Positions 19,004 to 28,534 of a DNA stretch of 64,000 nucleotides are shown here, piece by piece. Each line of letters starts with the position of its first letter. The stretch's first letter is position 1. Below the pieces are notes generated by a model. The model was not told where the DNA came from and searched no databases. It saw only the letters and a list, made by a program, of their open reading frames with translations. A program made the translations under genes and the position numbers. The DNA is taken from positions 1 to 64,000 of the forward strand of contig JAZLFM010000013.1 in the NCBI GenBank assembly GCA_045615765.1. The letters run 5' to 3'. The DNA is from UBA1715 sp045615765 (GTDB lineage Bacteria; Bacteroidota; Bacteroidia; Bacteroidales; UBA1715).

Positions 19004-20572
19004 TTACTTTTGTTTTTCTGGCTGAATGAATAAAATTAAAGAGCCAAGAAATACGCAAAAAACAAGACCTGCATGGGTGTTTAAGGTGTCTTCGCTACAA
19101 AATGAAACAAGCATTGCGATAAACCAACTTGCAGTTATTACGTTCCATTTATTAAGACTGTAGATAATAATGCAAGTAATGCAAATAAGGAATAATAATA
19201 GGCCAAGCAATCCTGTTGTCACTGCAATATGAAGAAATTGATTATGAGGTAGATTCCAATTGTCTTTTGACAATGGAGAATTCGTTTCCTGATATGTTTT
19301 ATACATTTCGGAACGAATAAGTCCTCCTGTTCCAAACCATTGGAAGCGTTTGATCGTTTCCATTGCACATTTATGAAATTCAAGCCTTTGGGTTATGGAA
19401 TGTCCATCTGGATTACCACCATTTAGATATTCGTGAATTTCCCAAAATGACTCGTAGATTCGTTTGCTAATTGACAAATTACTGGTAAATCTATAATTTG
19501 AAAATCCATCAAGAATATTTTGTATATCATCGTCGGAAAGTTTTGCGAATCCATCGGCATCTTTGGTAAGATTTTTCGATGCCATATAGCGGCAGATAAT
19601 ATGTGTGTAGTTGTAGCCCCAAGTGTCTTTGTCGTGTATAGAAAATCCTGTTCTCGCTTGCCAACAGCTGTCAAGCTCGCTGTAACAAACATTTATATAG
19701 ACTCTATGGCCATTTTCTATAGTTGTTTTTTCAAGATTGTGAACATAGTCATTGCCTCTACTTGTTTTTGTAGCTAATTGTTCTACTGTTATGTTGTCTG
19801 CGTAAATAAAATAGCGACATTCTGAATATAGGAGAACACAAAAGAATAGCAGAATCGTACATATTCCAACTATTATCGCGATAGCGGAACTAAATGAATT
19901 ATGTTTCTTTGCCAACACAATTCCTAAGAGTACCAAAAGAATGCATACGATTACATAGGCGATAAGAATCTTTGAAAAGAGTATGAAAAATACTAACCAG
20001 CAAAGTGAAATTGTAAGAAATATTGTGCTTCGCTTTGTTGCAAATTCTTTGTCGAAAAATAGATAATGAACGCATACAGCAGCAGCTACTATGGTAAATA
20101 GCAAAAGTCGTATGTGCGACATAAATACTCCAATTGCGCGGAAGTTTAGTGTGTCGGTTAAATTTATCAAGTAGCATACGAAACAATACAAAGTATTGAC
20201 GACAACACCTGTTATAAAGATTAGCATTATTGTGCGGAATCGTTTGGGTGTTACTTCTTGCTGGCTTCCTATGGCAAGCAAATAAACCAAAAATGGCAGT
20301 TTAGATATTAGAAATTGTACAGCTTCTTTCTCTGGTATTTGTACTAAAGGTCGTAGCAGTATTAAAGCACAAATAATGCTGAAAAACAGTGAGGATTTTC
20401 GAGAAATCAATGTCTTAAATTTGTTCGTAAAATCTCCACTAAATATCCACACGGCTGTTAGTAGAATACAACAAAGTGTGATAATAAAATTACCCCACAA
20501 TACAAGTACGGAACAGAGTGCTAAAACTCCGAAATAGATATTGTTGGAATGCTTTCCGAATAAAGACTGCAT
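19004..20572 (-). CDS. O-antigen ligase/polymerase-like (Wzy_C) membrane protein
   Basis: 522 residues with about eleven to twelve hydrophobic helices and a large extracytoplasmic loop of about 200 residues. The loop ends in NLPHNQFLHIAVTTGLLGLLLFL, the conserved Wzy_C/WaaL signature with its His. These proteins polymerise or ligate surface polysaccharide at the periplasmic face of the inner membrane. In T9SS bacteria a WaaL-like ligase builds the A-LPS that anchors type A cargo, so a link to the secreted proteins here is attractive but only inferred. It follows the type B protein gene by 9 bases and is probably co-transcribed with it. Confidence 0.82.
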   Translation of the reverse strand: MQSLFGKHSNNIYFGVLALCSVLVLWGNFIITLCCILLTAVWIFSGDFTNKFKTLISRKSSLFFSIICALILLRPLVQIPEKEAVQFLISKLPFLVYLLAIGSQQEVTPKRFRTIMLIFITGVVVNTLYCFVCYLINLTDTLNFRAIGVFMSHIRLLLFTIVAAAVCVHYLFFDKEFATKRSTIFLTISLCWLVFFILFSKILIAYVIVCILLVLLGIVLAKKHNSFSSAIAIIVGICTILLFFCVLLYSECRYFIYADNITVEQLATKTSRGNDYVHNLEKTTIENGHRVYINVCYSELDSCWQARTGFSIHDKDTWGYNYTHIICRYMASKNLTKDADGFAKLSDDDIQNILDGFSNYRFTSNLSISKRIYESFWEIHEYLNGGNPDGHSITQRLEFHKCAMETIKRFQWFGTGGLIRSEMYKTYQETNSPLSKDNWNLPHNQFLHIAVTTGLLGLLLFLICITCIIIYSLNKWNVITASWFIAMLVSFCSEDTLNTHAGLVFCVFLGSLILFIQPEKQK

Positions 20573-20581
20573 GCTGTGTGG

Positions 20582-21745
20582 TTAACGGAATAGTTGAATA
20601 AATCCTGCGGTATTGTGTATCTTGTTTTTGTTATCGGATTTCACAACATAGTAATATGTTCCCGAAGGACAATCGTGTCCGGAATTGTCAACGCCTGTCC
20701 ATGAGATTGTTTTTGCTCGTTGTTTGTATAACAACGTACCATTGTTGTTGTAAATCCATATTGTGAAAACATCAACGCCGTTCGTGTTGAAATAAAATAC
20801 ATCATTTTCGTTGTCACCGTTTGGAGTGAAAATGTTAGGAATTGCATTTTCTCTTTCTTCAAAATCTTTCTCGGTACGTGAGCTGTCTGTGAAAAAGTAG
20901 TCAGTTACTTTGATTTTTATTGATTGACTTGCGACGCAGGCTTGCAAATCATTGTTTTCAATTTCGTAAGAATCAAATTTAGAGCTATCTAAAGCGATTT
21001 GTAACGTTACCGTGTAGCCAGGATCGTAGTTCTCTCTTGGGAATGTATATCGGTATTCTGTAGAATCGATATGAAAATTTGCAATAGGTGTTTTATCATT
21101 GTAAATACTCCAATAGTATGTCCACACATCTCTGTCGTGTGGTTGAAAGTTTTCTTCATTAACCGATAGAATGTACACGAATGATTCCAATGCAGCTTTG
21201 TTATCTTCTGAGCTTGGATCGTCTATCTCGTATGAAAAATTCGCTCCGCTTACATACGGACTAAAAACTTCTATACAATTGTTCATAGAGTATTTTGCAA
21301 ATTTATTCTTTCCGACGTGTACGGTGTCTTTTGTTGTTGTCGTACTTGTCTTGTGTGTGATTGCAATGTTTACTGAGTCCGCACCGTAATTTGAGATAAA
21401 TTCAGCAGCAATAATTTTGTTGTCTGTAATGTCGGTAGAAATATCGCTTGGGTCTATAACTAAAAGACTTACAGTGTATAATCCATCTTTTGTGTATTCG
21501 TGTTTTCCGTTGTCAGAAACTTTTTTTGTAATCATAATTGAATCGGCAGAACTATCGCCAAAGTTCCATACATACCAAAAATCGCCGTCGGTAGAACTGT
21601 TTTTAAATGAAGCAGTAGTATTTCGAGTTAAATCGCCGGTATAGCACAATTTTCTTGCATCACGCACGGTAAATTTTGCGGTCAATTGTGCTGTCGCTTG
21701 AAAAGAAATGAGGAGTATTGTAATATATGCAAGTAATTTTCTCAT
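20582..21745 (-). CDS. PKD-domain protein with type B (CHU_C) T9SS sorting domain
   Basis: 387 residues. A signal peptide (about 1-19, ending ATAQ) is followed by a PKD-like domain (about 30-110, WNFGD motif) and a beta-rich middle. The C-terminal domain (about 298-387) begins IPNIFTPNGDNENDVF and contains WTGVDNSGHDCPSGTYYYVV. This is the gliding-motility-associated C-terminal (CHU_C, type B) signal. Type B cargo usually relies on a PorP/SprF protein, but none is next to it; one lies at 58549. A well-formed promoter precedes it (21768-21798). The role is unknown, probably on the cell surface. Confidence 0.88.
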   Translation of the reverse strand: MRKLLAYITILLISFQATAQLTAKFTVRDARKLCYTGDLTRNTTASFKNSSTDGDFWYVWNFGDSSADSIMITKKVSDNGKHEYTKDGLYTVSLLVIDPSDISTDITDNKIIAAEFISNYGADSVNIAITHKTSTTTTKDTVHVGKNKFAKYSMNNCIEVFSPYVSGANFSYEIDDPSSEDNKAALESFVYILSVNEENFQPHDRDVWTYYWSIYNDKTPIANFHIDSTEYRYTFPRENYDPGYTVTLQIALDSSKFDSYEIENNDLQACVASQSIKIKVTDYFFTDSSRTEKDFEERENAIPNIFTPNGDNENDVFYFNTNGVDVFTIWIYNNNGTLLYKQRAKTISWTGVDNSGHDCPSGTYYYVVKSDNKNKIHNTAGFIQLFR

Positions 21746-21767
21746 TATCTAAAATTTAATTCAATTA

Positions 21768-21798
21768 CAAATGTAAGTTTTTGTTGTATTTCTACAAA
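21768..21798 (-). promoter_or_regulatory. Bacteroidetes-type promoter for the 20582-21745 gene
   Basis: On the minus strand TTTG (21795-21798), a 19-base spacer and TACATTTG (21768-21775) match the TTTG-N19-21-TAnnTTTG consensus in sequence and spacing. The ATG is at 21745, giving a leader of roughly 17 bases. It probably also drives the downstream Wzy-like gene. Confidence 0.75.
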
Positions 21799-21813
21799 AT
21801 ATGTTTGTTAATT

Positions 21814-23847
21814 TTATTTCCCGCTTTTGCTAATAATTTTGTCATAGAAAAGTATAAGGAATATTTCTAGTAACACGCTTATTATGGTCAGTAAAAGTGT
21901 AATTCGCCAGAATTTTTTCCCTTCTGTTTGCTCTTGTATTGTCGATGCAAGGTTGGTGTCTTGGCTAATGAGGTTTGTATTATCGTAGGAGGCAATTATA
22001 TCTTGAATTTCGTCATTTGTGTAGAAATCAAGTTTTGATTCCGAACGATCGTAATTGTATGATATTCCGTGTAGTATGTTTCCGTTTTGTGTAATAGAAT
22101 AGTTTCCGTCTTTCGTTATTTGTTGCATAGGGTTTATCAACACTTTTGCTGTTTGCATATCAATTCTAAATTGTGGGATAATGTCAACGGTTTTATTGAT
22201 GATGTGTAAGGCCTCGTCGTCTTGTAGGTTTGGCAGACACAGCTCACTTGGCTTCCCGATGCTGCATTGTAACTCGTTTACAGCAGTCGTTGACAATAAA
22301 ATGTTGTACACGCTCATAAATAGAGGAGAAGTAGCAAAAGTATTCTTTCCGGAAATTTGCGATGCAAAGGTGAATAATCTATTGTTTTTTCTCGCTTGTT
22401 GGGTGAGATATGCGTGTCCGTTTTGCAAAGTAATAAGCGCATTATTTTGCACGTTTCCCAAAATAAAATGCTGGGGTATTTCTGGGAAAATAGTATTGTT
22501 TTCCTTTTTGTCTAAAATTGATGAGAATATGCTACTTTTTCTATCTATTTCAGAGATTTTTGTCGTATTTGTGTCTTTTGAACTAATTGATTGATTTCCA
22601 AATATTCTAAAAAGATTATTATAAGAATTTACATCAATTTCGGTGGATGGAATGCAGATAACAGTTTTTCCCATTCCGTTAAGTTTAGCAATTGCGTCAA
22701 CGAGACCGCTCGAAATTGTTTGTAACTCATTGAGTATGATTACTGAATAGGATCGTAGTTGTGAATAATCAATAGAGCGAACATCTTGTGCTTGTACCGA
22801 AAATGTTGGTTTGTCTTTACAAAGGGCTGCTATATATTTATTCGGTGTTTTCTCGTAAATATCTATAACAGGTATCTGTTTTTCTATGAAATATGAGAAA
22901 TAGTATGTGTTGTCGTATAAAATAGGATAGTCTTCTATTTGAAGATAACCAGAAATGATTCCCGTTTGAGCCGTTTTGTATTGTAGTGAAACGCTGCCTG
23001 TAGAATGTGCAGGAATTGTTGTCGTACCAATTGCTTTTACTGTGTCGTTTATGAATAATTTTATAGGAATATTTGCTGCAATTTCGTTTGAGTAATTAGA
23101 GATTTGCACAGTTACAGTTTCTGTTTCACCACTGATGTGCTGTATATTTTCGAAATAACAACTATCAATTGAAAGATTTGCTTTTGATTGATTCTCAATA
23201 GGATGTATAGAAATAATTATTGTAGAATCTTGTGGAAGTTCAGAAAGGTCACAGGTCGTTTTTTGTGCATCAGTTACGATGTGCCATCGTATTGATTGTG
23301 AATTACTACAGGTTTGTATTTTTTTGTAGATATCCGATAAGAGTGTTTTTGTTGGAGACCAATCTATATCTTGGATTTCCTTTTTCATATCTTCTTTTGT
23401 CTTCTCCCTAAAATCGGTTGCTTTAGCAGTATTAGAAAATAAATAAAAGGAGGTTTCGTTAGAATAAGCATCGATGATTTCTCTCGCTTTTTCTTTTTCT
23501 ACATCTAAAATCACACCCAAACTTGATTCTGCTTGGGTGCTGAAGGAATTGTCGATGTAGATGGCAACCGTTTGTTTCTTATTGTTTTGCGTCTGTTGTT
23601 TGTATGGAATATATGGTTGTGCAAATGTTAGAACCAAAAAAAGTATAGTTGCAATTCTTGTTGCTAATATTAGTAGTTCTTTTAGTTTTGATTTTGTGCT
23701 GTTTTGTTCTATTTGTATTTCTTTAATAAATTGAAGATTGTGGAAATATACTTTCTTATATCTTCGAAATGAAAATAGATGTATAATGATTGGAATAGCA
23801 ATCGCAAAAAGAAAAAACAAGTATTCCGGATTTTTGAATGCTATCAT
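21814..23847 (-). CDS. BatA-domain / von Willebrand-like membrane protein
   Basis: 677 residues. The N-terminal 80 residues are the BatA (aerotolerance regulator N-terminal) module: a helix at about 7-26, the FRRYKKVYFHNLQFI segment, and a second helix at about 58-77. A vWA-like domain follows, with a MIDAS-type DNSFS at about residue 98. A long beta-rich periplasmic part and a C-terminal helix (about 650-670) complete it. Proteins of this shape are common in Bacteroidota and sit near Bat/MoxR systems or outer-membrane genes; their biochemical role is not settled. The start overlaps the TonB receptor's stop by 4 bases, so the two are translated as a unit. Confidence 0.85.
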   Translation of the reverse strand: MIAFKNPEYLFFLFAIAIPIIIHLFSFRRYKKVYFHNLQFIKEIQIEQNSTKSKLKELLILATRIATILFLVLTFAQPYIPYKQQTQNNKKQTVAIYIDNSFSTQAESSLGVILDVEKEKAREIIDAYSNETSFYLFSNTAKATDFREKTKEDMKKEIQDIDWSPTKTLLSDIYKKIQTCSNSQSIRWHIVTDAQKTTCDLSELPQDSTIIISIHPIENQSKANLSIDSCYFENIQHISGETETVTVQISNYSNEIAANIPIKLFINDTVKAIGTTTIPAHSTGSVSLQYKTAQTGIISGYLQIEDYPILYDNTYYFSYFIEKQIPVIDIYEKTPNKYIAALCKDKPTFSVQAQDVRSIDYSQLRSYSVIILNELQTISSGLVDAIAKLNGMGKTVICIPSTEIDVNSYNNLFRIFGNQSISSKDTNTTKISEIDRKSSIFSSILDKKENNTIFPEIPQHFILGNVQNNALITLQNGHAYLTQQARKNNRLFTFASQISGKNTFATSPLFMSVYNILLSTTAVNELQCSIGKPSELCLPNLQDDEALHIINKTVDIIPQFRIDMQTAKVLINPMQQITKDGNYSITQNGNILHGISYNYDRSESKLDFYTNDEIQDIIASYDNTNLISQDTNLASTIQEQTEGKKFWRITLLLTIISVLLEIFLILFYDKIISKSGK

Positions 23848-26243
23848 AATTTTATTGAAAGTTTAAGATTTAAACGTCTTGATGTAAGGTAATTAGGAAC
23901 AGCATAATACTTGTTCGAAACATCTTCAATCCAAAAGTACGAAATCTTGTTCGCATTGTCGAAAAGGTTAAATACTTCTAAACCAAGATTTATATTTTCA
24001 ATGTTTTTGAATTCGTGCTTACTGTGAATAGTTTTGTCATATACAACGAATAAAAATCCAAGGTCTAATCGGGTATATGATGAAATTGTGTAGTCGTCGA
24101 ATTCGTTGTATGTTGCTGTTGGTGTGGATGTTGGAATACTAGATCCAGCCATGAATGTCAAATTCATTTTTAGTTTTTCACTTCCTGGAAGGAAATCTTG
24201 GAAGAACATACTAAATGTTACTAATTGATCGTTTGCTCGTCGGATTTCTTCACTCGAATTGTCTTGCAAATGTTCGCGTGCACGCATCACCGAAAGGTTT
24301 ATCCACGATTCAACTCCGGGAACAAATTCACCATTCAATTTTGTGTCTATACCTGTTATATATCCGTTTGCGGTATATTGTGGATAGTAAATAAGCGAGA
24401 CATTGTCTATCGTGTATGGAATTACATCTCGTAAAAGTTTCGTGTAGAGTTCCGTATTCCAAACGAAAGGTCTTTGCCAAAGTTTTATTGTTTGGGAATA
24501 TCCAAGTACGAAATGTGTAGATTTTTGTGGTAGTATATTGTTGTGGAAGACGCCTGATTTGTCCACCAATTCTTTAAATTCCGCAGGTTGATAATAAATA
24601 CCTGTAGAGAACGATATGCGATTGTCTTTGTCGTCGAATGGTTTGAATAAAAGTCGTGCACGTGGATTAAGTAGGAACTTTGTAGAATAGGTGTCGTATG
24701 TACCACGAATACCTGCATTTATTTTTAATGAAGAACTGTTGAGGTTGTTGCAAGTTATTCGTTTTGAAATGCCTGCATAGCCGGCTATTATTGTTTGTTG
24801 GTGAGTGATAGATGAATTTGCGGTATTTTTAAGTATGATAGTTGTGTCGCAATATGGTAGGGCGTAGTTTGCAGAATCTATATAAGTCCATTCGTTATAC
24901 GAAGCATTATAGTTGGATTTGCTGACAGAAAGTCCCCAGTTTGCAAGAAATGAATTGAATCTGTGCTTTCCATCGTGCATAAATGTTATGTTGTTCGTTT
25001 TCAGTTTGTTACGTCCGTGTTCCAGAAAGCTTCCAACAGCAAGAACGGCCGTAGAATCTTCTACAATATTTTTCCCATCGCTAAAGCATTCGCTTAATCT
25101 ATATTGACTTAGAACATCAAAAGTTTCGTGTTCTGAAGCGTTATAGTACAATGCTTTAAAATCCAATGTAGTTACATCCGAAGGTTTATATTGTAACGAA
25201 AGCGAATTGCCAAGATTTCGATACATATATTTTTCTTCACCTTCAAAATAAATAGTCATTCGGTATGTTTTTACTTGGCTGCCAAAGTCTGTTTCTCGTT
25301 TATTTGGCAGGAATGAGTAAGTGTTATTAGCTCCGTAAATCCAATACGAGGCAGTAAGTTTCGGAGAAATTTTGTAGGTAAGAAGATTTTGTAAATCGTA
25401 GAATATAGGTTTGTATTCTCCTGTTTCGTCTAAGGTTTTTAGGATGAGCGATGTGTTTTTGTAACGAGCACCGGTTAAAATGCTTACTTTCTGTGATTTA
25501 TCTATTCCTTGAACAGTCACATTTGCGTCCATAAGACTTGCGTCGGCTTGTAGTTGAAACTTATCTACATCTTTATAAGTCACATTCAATACGCTCGACA
25601 TTTTGTCGCCATAGCAAATGTCGAACCCACCACTAGAAAAGTCAACATTATCAACCATATATGGATTTATGATGCTAAGACCTTCTTGTTTATCGGAGCG
25701 AGCCATTGTTGGTTTAAAAGCAGGAATGCCGTTTACATACACGAGGTTTTCGTCGTAACTACCACCGCGTACGGAATATTGGGAACTGAGTTCCGACTTC
25801 GAAGTAACTCCCGCAAATGTTTTTAGACCTCCTTCAATTCCGGAAAGACTTAATCCCGAAAGTGCCGCGGTGTGGTCGGCCGAAAGATGGGTAACATTTT
25901 CCTCTGCTTCTTTGTTGTAGTTTACTGTAACTTTGGGAACATCAACGGCATTTATCTGTAATACAGGAGAATATGTTTTCTTGTTTTCGGTAAGAGTAAT
26001 TTCGTAGGCAAGTTCTTTATAGCCGATTTTTGAAAAGAAAATTGTAGCCTTCTCATTTATCGGTAGTTCTATTTGATACCAACCTTTTTCATTGCTGAGT
26101 GTAGAATTCGTTTTGCTGGAAACAGTTGCAAACTGTACGGCAACACCTTGCGAATCCGTTATTTTCCCTTGCAGAATGCCCTTTTGTTGTGCAAACAGAA
26201 GGTTTGCCATACACATAAAAACTATGAGGACATATTGTTTCAT
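23844..26243 (-). CDS. TonB-dependent outer-membrane receptor
   Basis: 799 residues. A signal peptide (1-18, ending LFAQ) is followed by a carboxypeptidase-regulatory-like domain (about 22-100) and a plug domain (about 130-240, with SQYSVRGGSYDENLVYVNGIP). A 22-strand-type barrel ends in aromatic/hydrophobic alternation (LNLKLSIKL). It imports an unknown ligand using TonB energy. There is no SusD homologue downstream, so it is not a SusC/D glycan system; it pairs with the BatA protein by a 4-base overlap. A -7 box sits immediately before the ATG. Confidence 0.92.
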   Translation of the reverse strand: MKQYVLIVFMCMANLLFAQQKGILQGKITDSQGVAVQFATVSSKTNSTLSNEKGWYQIELPINEKATIFFSKIGYKELAYEITLTENKKTYSPVLQINAVDVPKVTVNYNKEAEENVTHLSADHTAALSGLSLSGIEGGLKTFAGVTSKSELSSQYSVRGGSYDENLVYVNGIPAFKPTMARSDKQEGLSIINPYMVDNVDFSSGGFDICYGDKMSSVLNVTYKDVDKFQLQADASLMDANVTVQGIDKSQKVSILTGARYKNTSLILKTLDETGEYKPIFYDLQNLLTYKISPKLTASYWIYGANNTYSFLPNKRETDFGSQVKTYRMTIYFEGEEKYMYRNLGNSLSLQYKPSDVTTLDFKALYYNASEHETFDVLSQYRLSECFSDGKNIVEDSTAVLAVGSFLEHGRNKLKTNNITFMHDGKHRFNSFLANWGLSVSKSNYNASYNEWTYIDSANYALPYCDTTIILKNTANSSITHQQTIIAGYAGISKRITCNNLNSSSLKINAGIRGTYDTYSTKFLLNPRARLLFKPFDDKDNRISFSTGIYYQPAEFKELVDKSGVFHNNILPQKSTHFVLGYSQTIKLWQRPFVWNTELYTKLLRDVIPYTIDNVSLIYYPQYTANGYITGIDTKLNGEFVPGVESWINLSVMRAREHLQDNSSEEIRRANDQLVTFSMFFQDFLPGSEKLKMNLTFMAGSSIPTSTPTATYNEFDDYTISSYTRLDLGFLFVVYDKTIHSKHEFKNIENINLGLEVFNLFDNANKISYFWIEDVSNKYYAVPNYLTSRRLNLKLSIKL

Positions 26244-26247
26244 ATTG

Positions 26248-26255
26248 CAAAAATA
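26248..26255 (-). promoter_or_regulatory. -7 box for the TonB receptor-BatA operon
   Basis: On the minus strand this is TATTTTTG, an exact TAnnTTTG match. Only four bases separate it from the ATG at 26243, so the transcript would start at or almost at the start codon. I see no good -33 TTTG at 19-21 bases. Confidence 0.5.
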
Positions 26256-26377
26256 GGGATAAATGCGTTTATAAAACGGAGAAAATATGAATTAATTGCT
26301 GTCATAAAATATTATTGTCAATTTGTGTGAAAATGATAATTTTGTATTGTTGACTCGTTCTATGGAATGTGTTCAAT

Positions 26378-26406
26378 CGTCATTCTGAGCGCAAGCGAAG
26401 AATCTC
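26378..26406. repeat. Dispersed intergenic repeat (CATTCTGAGC type)
   Basis: The 29-base string reads CATTCTGAGCGCAAGCGAAG in its core and continues AATCTC. It is a variant of a short intergenic repeat that I recall as widespread in Bacteroidota and other bacterial genomes. Only one copy lies in this window, just before the lipoprotein gene at 26425. The function is unknown. Confidence 0.55.
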
Positions 26407-26424
26407 TATGATAAAATATTGATT

Positions 26425-26934
26425 ATGAAAAAGTTATTGTTTTTTATTGGTCTAGTTTTAATTTTTTCGTCTTGTGCGAAAAAAAATCCTATTGTTTTTC
26501 AGAAAAAATCTGCGGAAAGCGAAGTGAATCTTTCGCTTGATACTAATGGAACTTTTCTGTACACGGCACAAAGTACAAAAGGAATAGATTTTCGTGAAGA
26601 AGGAACATACACAATAGAAGATTCATTGCTGATTTTACGATTCCGTTTCGAAAGTTACGAAAAGGATTGTTATGCTGTTCCGCTTCCTAACGATACATCG
26701 CTGATAATGAATTATAAAGGTGCAGTTGTGTTGTATCCTTTGGTGAAGCAAATTCCTGGGATTGGTGTTGTTTGGAACAATAATACGGAGTTGATGGAAA
26801 ATTTGGTAAATCTGTATAAAACAGAAAGTTTTGCCAAACTTGTTGGTGCTCGTTATTTCGAAAAAGTTTCGGGTGATATGTCGTTGATATTCAACGGAGA
26901 TTGGAATATTTCTCCATATTACGACAAGAAGTAA
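26425..26934 (+). CDS. Predicted lipoprotein, unknown function
   Basis: 169 residues from the ATG at 26425 (an ATG two codons upstream is equally in frame). The lipobox LIFSSC places the acylated Cys at about residue 17, so it is predicted to be anchored in the outer or inner membrane. The rest is mostly beta strands, with a pattern like small META/lipocalin-like sensor lipoproteins (GTFLYTA...EEGTYTIEDSLLILRF). No named family is recognised with confidence. It lies 18 bases upstream of the DUF6056-like gene and is probably co-transcribed with it. Confidence 0.7.
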   Translation: MKKLLFFIGLVLIFSSCAKKNPIVFQKKSAESEVNLSLDTNGTFLYTAQSTKGIDFREEGTYTIEDSLLILRFRFESYEKDCYAVPLPNDTSLIMNYKGAVVLYPLVKQIPGIGVVWNNNTELMENLVNLYKTESFAKLVGARYFEKVSGDMSLIFNGDWNISPYYDKK

Positions 26935-26952
26935 TAGTATAAAGAGTTATTA

Positions 26953-28530
26953 ATGAATAATGTATCTGTAAATAAATGGTGTATTCTTTTATTTATTGGA
27001 ATATTGTTTTTTATACTTAATCAAACTACTTATTATTTTTCTGATGACTTTAGTCTAGGATTTAACGAAAGATTGAGTGGAAGATATGATTCTGTTTCAA
27101 AAATTATAGATGAGGTTGTAACTGTTTATTTTAATTGGAGTGGAGCTTTCATTCCTACATTCTTTGGTGCTTTATTTGCAGGATATTTTGAAAATAAAAT
27201 ATGGTTTAATATTGCAAATACAATTGTTTTCTGTGTTTTGCTCACAAAATGTAGTCAAATAGTTGATGGGAAAAGCAATTATGCTTTTTTAATTTTTTTT
27301 CAGTTGTTTTGGTTTTTGTGTCCTATACCATGTGAAACATTATTGTGGATTGCGGGTAGTACAAACTATTTGTGGAACTGTACATTAACAATTGTTTTTA
27401 TAACCATTTTTCTGAAAGTAGACAGAGATACTGTAATATCCCTTAAAGTATTTTTTCTTGCAATTATTGCTTTTTTGGCAGGAAGTACTCATGTATTAAG
27501 TTCTGCTGTCGTGTGTGGGGCTTTGTTAGTCTATTATTTTTTTAATCGTAAAACGATACCTTCAAAGGCGATACTCTTATCTGTATTCTTTGCATTAGGG
27601 ACAATTGTCTTATATATAGCACCAGGAAATTATCAACGATATGGGATTATGTATAGCAATTGTACAACCTTTATTGATTTGTTCAAACAATTTTGTAGTT
27701 CATCACTTATGAGTTTTGGATATTACAAAGCTGTTTATGCTTTATTAATAGGTCTTGTTATTTTGAGACTTACAAGAAAAAACATTTTTCAACGTTTTTG
27801 TGAAGAAAATTTATTCCTACTTGTGTGTGTAGGTTGGGGGATAATAGCGTTTAGTTTTGTTTTTCGGTCTGCTATTCGTTCTTGTTTATTTCCAGAACTT
27901 ATTTCCATAATTCTTTTATCAAAACTTTTTTTATTACTACCATATAAACGTTCGGTATGTGTTATTTTATGCTTTTGTTTTGTTGTGGATTATGCTTCTG
28001 CTGTGTTTTATGCGAACAAAAATTACAGATATAATGAAACATGTCTATCAGAAATGCAGCAAAATGGCGGAATATTATGCTATACACCTTCAGATAGTCC
28101 TCATCGAATGGTAAATCCTATTCGTTTTGATAGTTGGTCTTGCTATGGAATTAGTCAGAGATTTCAGGTACCATCTGTATCGTTTTATCCTAAGGAGTAT
28201 TGTAAAAAAGATTTGTTCCCCGAATTATGTATAAAAGAAAACAATGAGTTTTCTATTTGTCAATATGCTTATAAAATAAACAATTCGATAGTGTTACAGG
28301 TTCCTAAAACAATTGCTAAAGATAGTTTATCCTGTACTATTGAATACACAAAATCATTTAAATGGCATAGAGGAATTCGTGAATTTCTTGGACTTTATCA
28401 ATATAAAACAATAGAGAGGGATGTTTTACCTGTGTGTTTTTCTACTTTGGATAAGAATTACTATGTGGTTATACCATCTATTGATCACAGTACAAATGAA
28501 ATAACAAAAATTGAGATTATTTCTAAGTAA
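26953..28530 (+). CDS. Polytopic membrane protein, DUF6056-like
   Basis: 525 residues with about ten hydrophobic helices in the first 360 residues and a soluble C-terminal region. The N-terminal layout of one helix followed by an acidic YFSDDFSLGF motif in the first extracytoplasmic loop resembles DUF6056 and, more distantly, GT-C glycosyltransferases, whose loop aspartates are catalytic. A role in surface sugar transfer is possible but unproven. The codon use is very AT-rich. The stop lies 4 bases before the stop of convergent priA. Confidence 0.7.
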   Translation: MNNVSVNKWCILLFIGILFFILNQTTYYFSDDFSLGFNERLSGRYDSVSKIIDEVVTVYFNWSGAFIPTFFGALFAGYFENKIWFNIANTIVFCVLLTKCSQIVDGKSNYAFLIFFQLFWFLCPIPCETLLWIAGSTNYLWNCTLTIVFITIFLKVDRDTVISLKVFFLAIIAFLAGSTHVLSSAVVCGALLVYYFFNRKTIPSKAILLSVFFALGTIVLYIAPGNYQRYGIMYSNCTTFIDLFKQFCSSSLMSFGYYKAVYALLIGLVILRLTRKNIFQRFCEENLFLLVCVGWGIIAFSFVFRSAIRSCLFPELISIILLSKLFLLLPYKRSVCVILCFCFVVDYASAVFYANKNYRYNETCLSEMQQNGGILCYTPSDSPHRMVNPIRFDSWSCYGISQRFQVPSVSFYPKEYCKKDLFPELCIKENNEFSICQYAYKINNSIVLQVPKTIAKDSLSCTIEYTKSFKWHRGIREFLGLYQYKTIERDVLPVCFSTLDKNYYVVIPSIDHSTNEITKIEIISK

Positions 28531-28534
28531 ATCA

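Noticed and set aside
23844..26243. SusC/SusD-type polysaccharide utilisation locus
   Set aside because: There is no SusD-like lipoprotein or glycoside hydrolase next to the receptor; the partner gene is a BatA protein.
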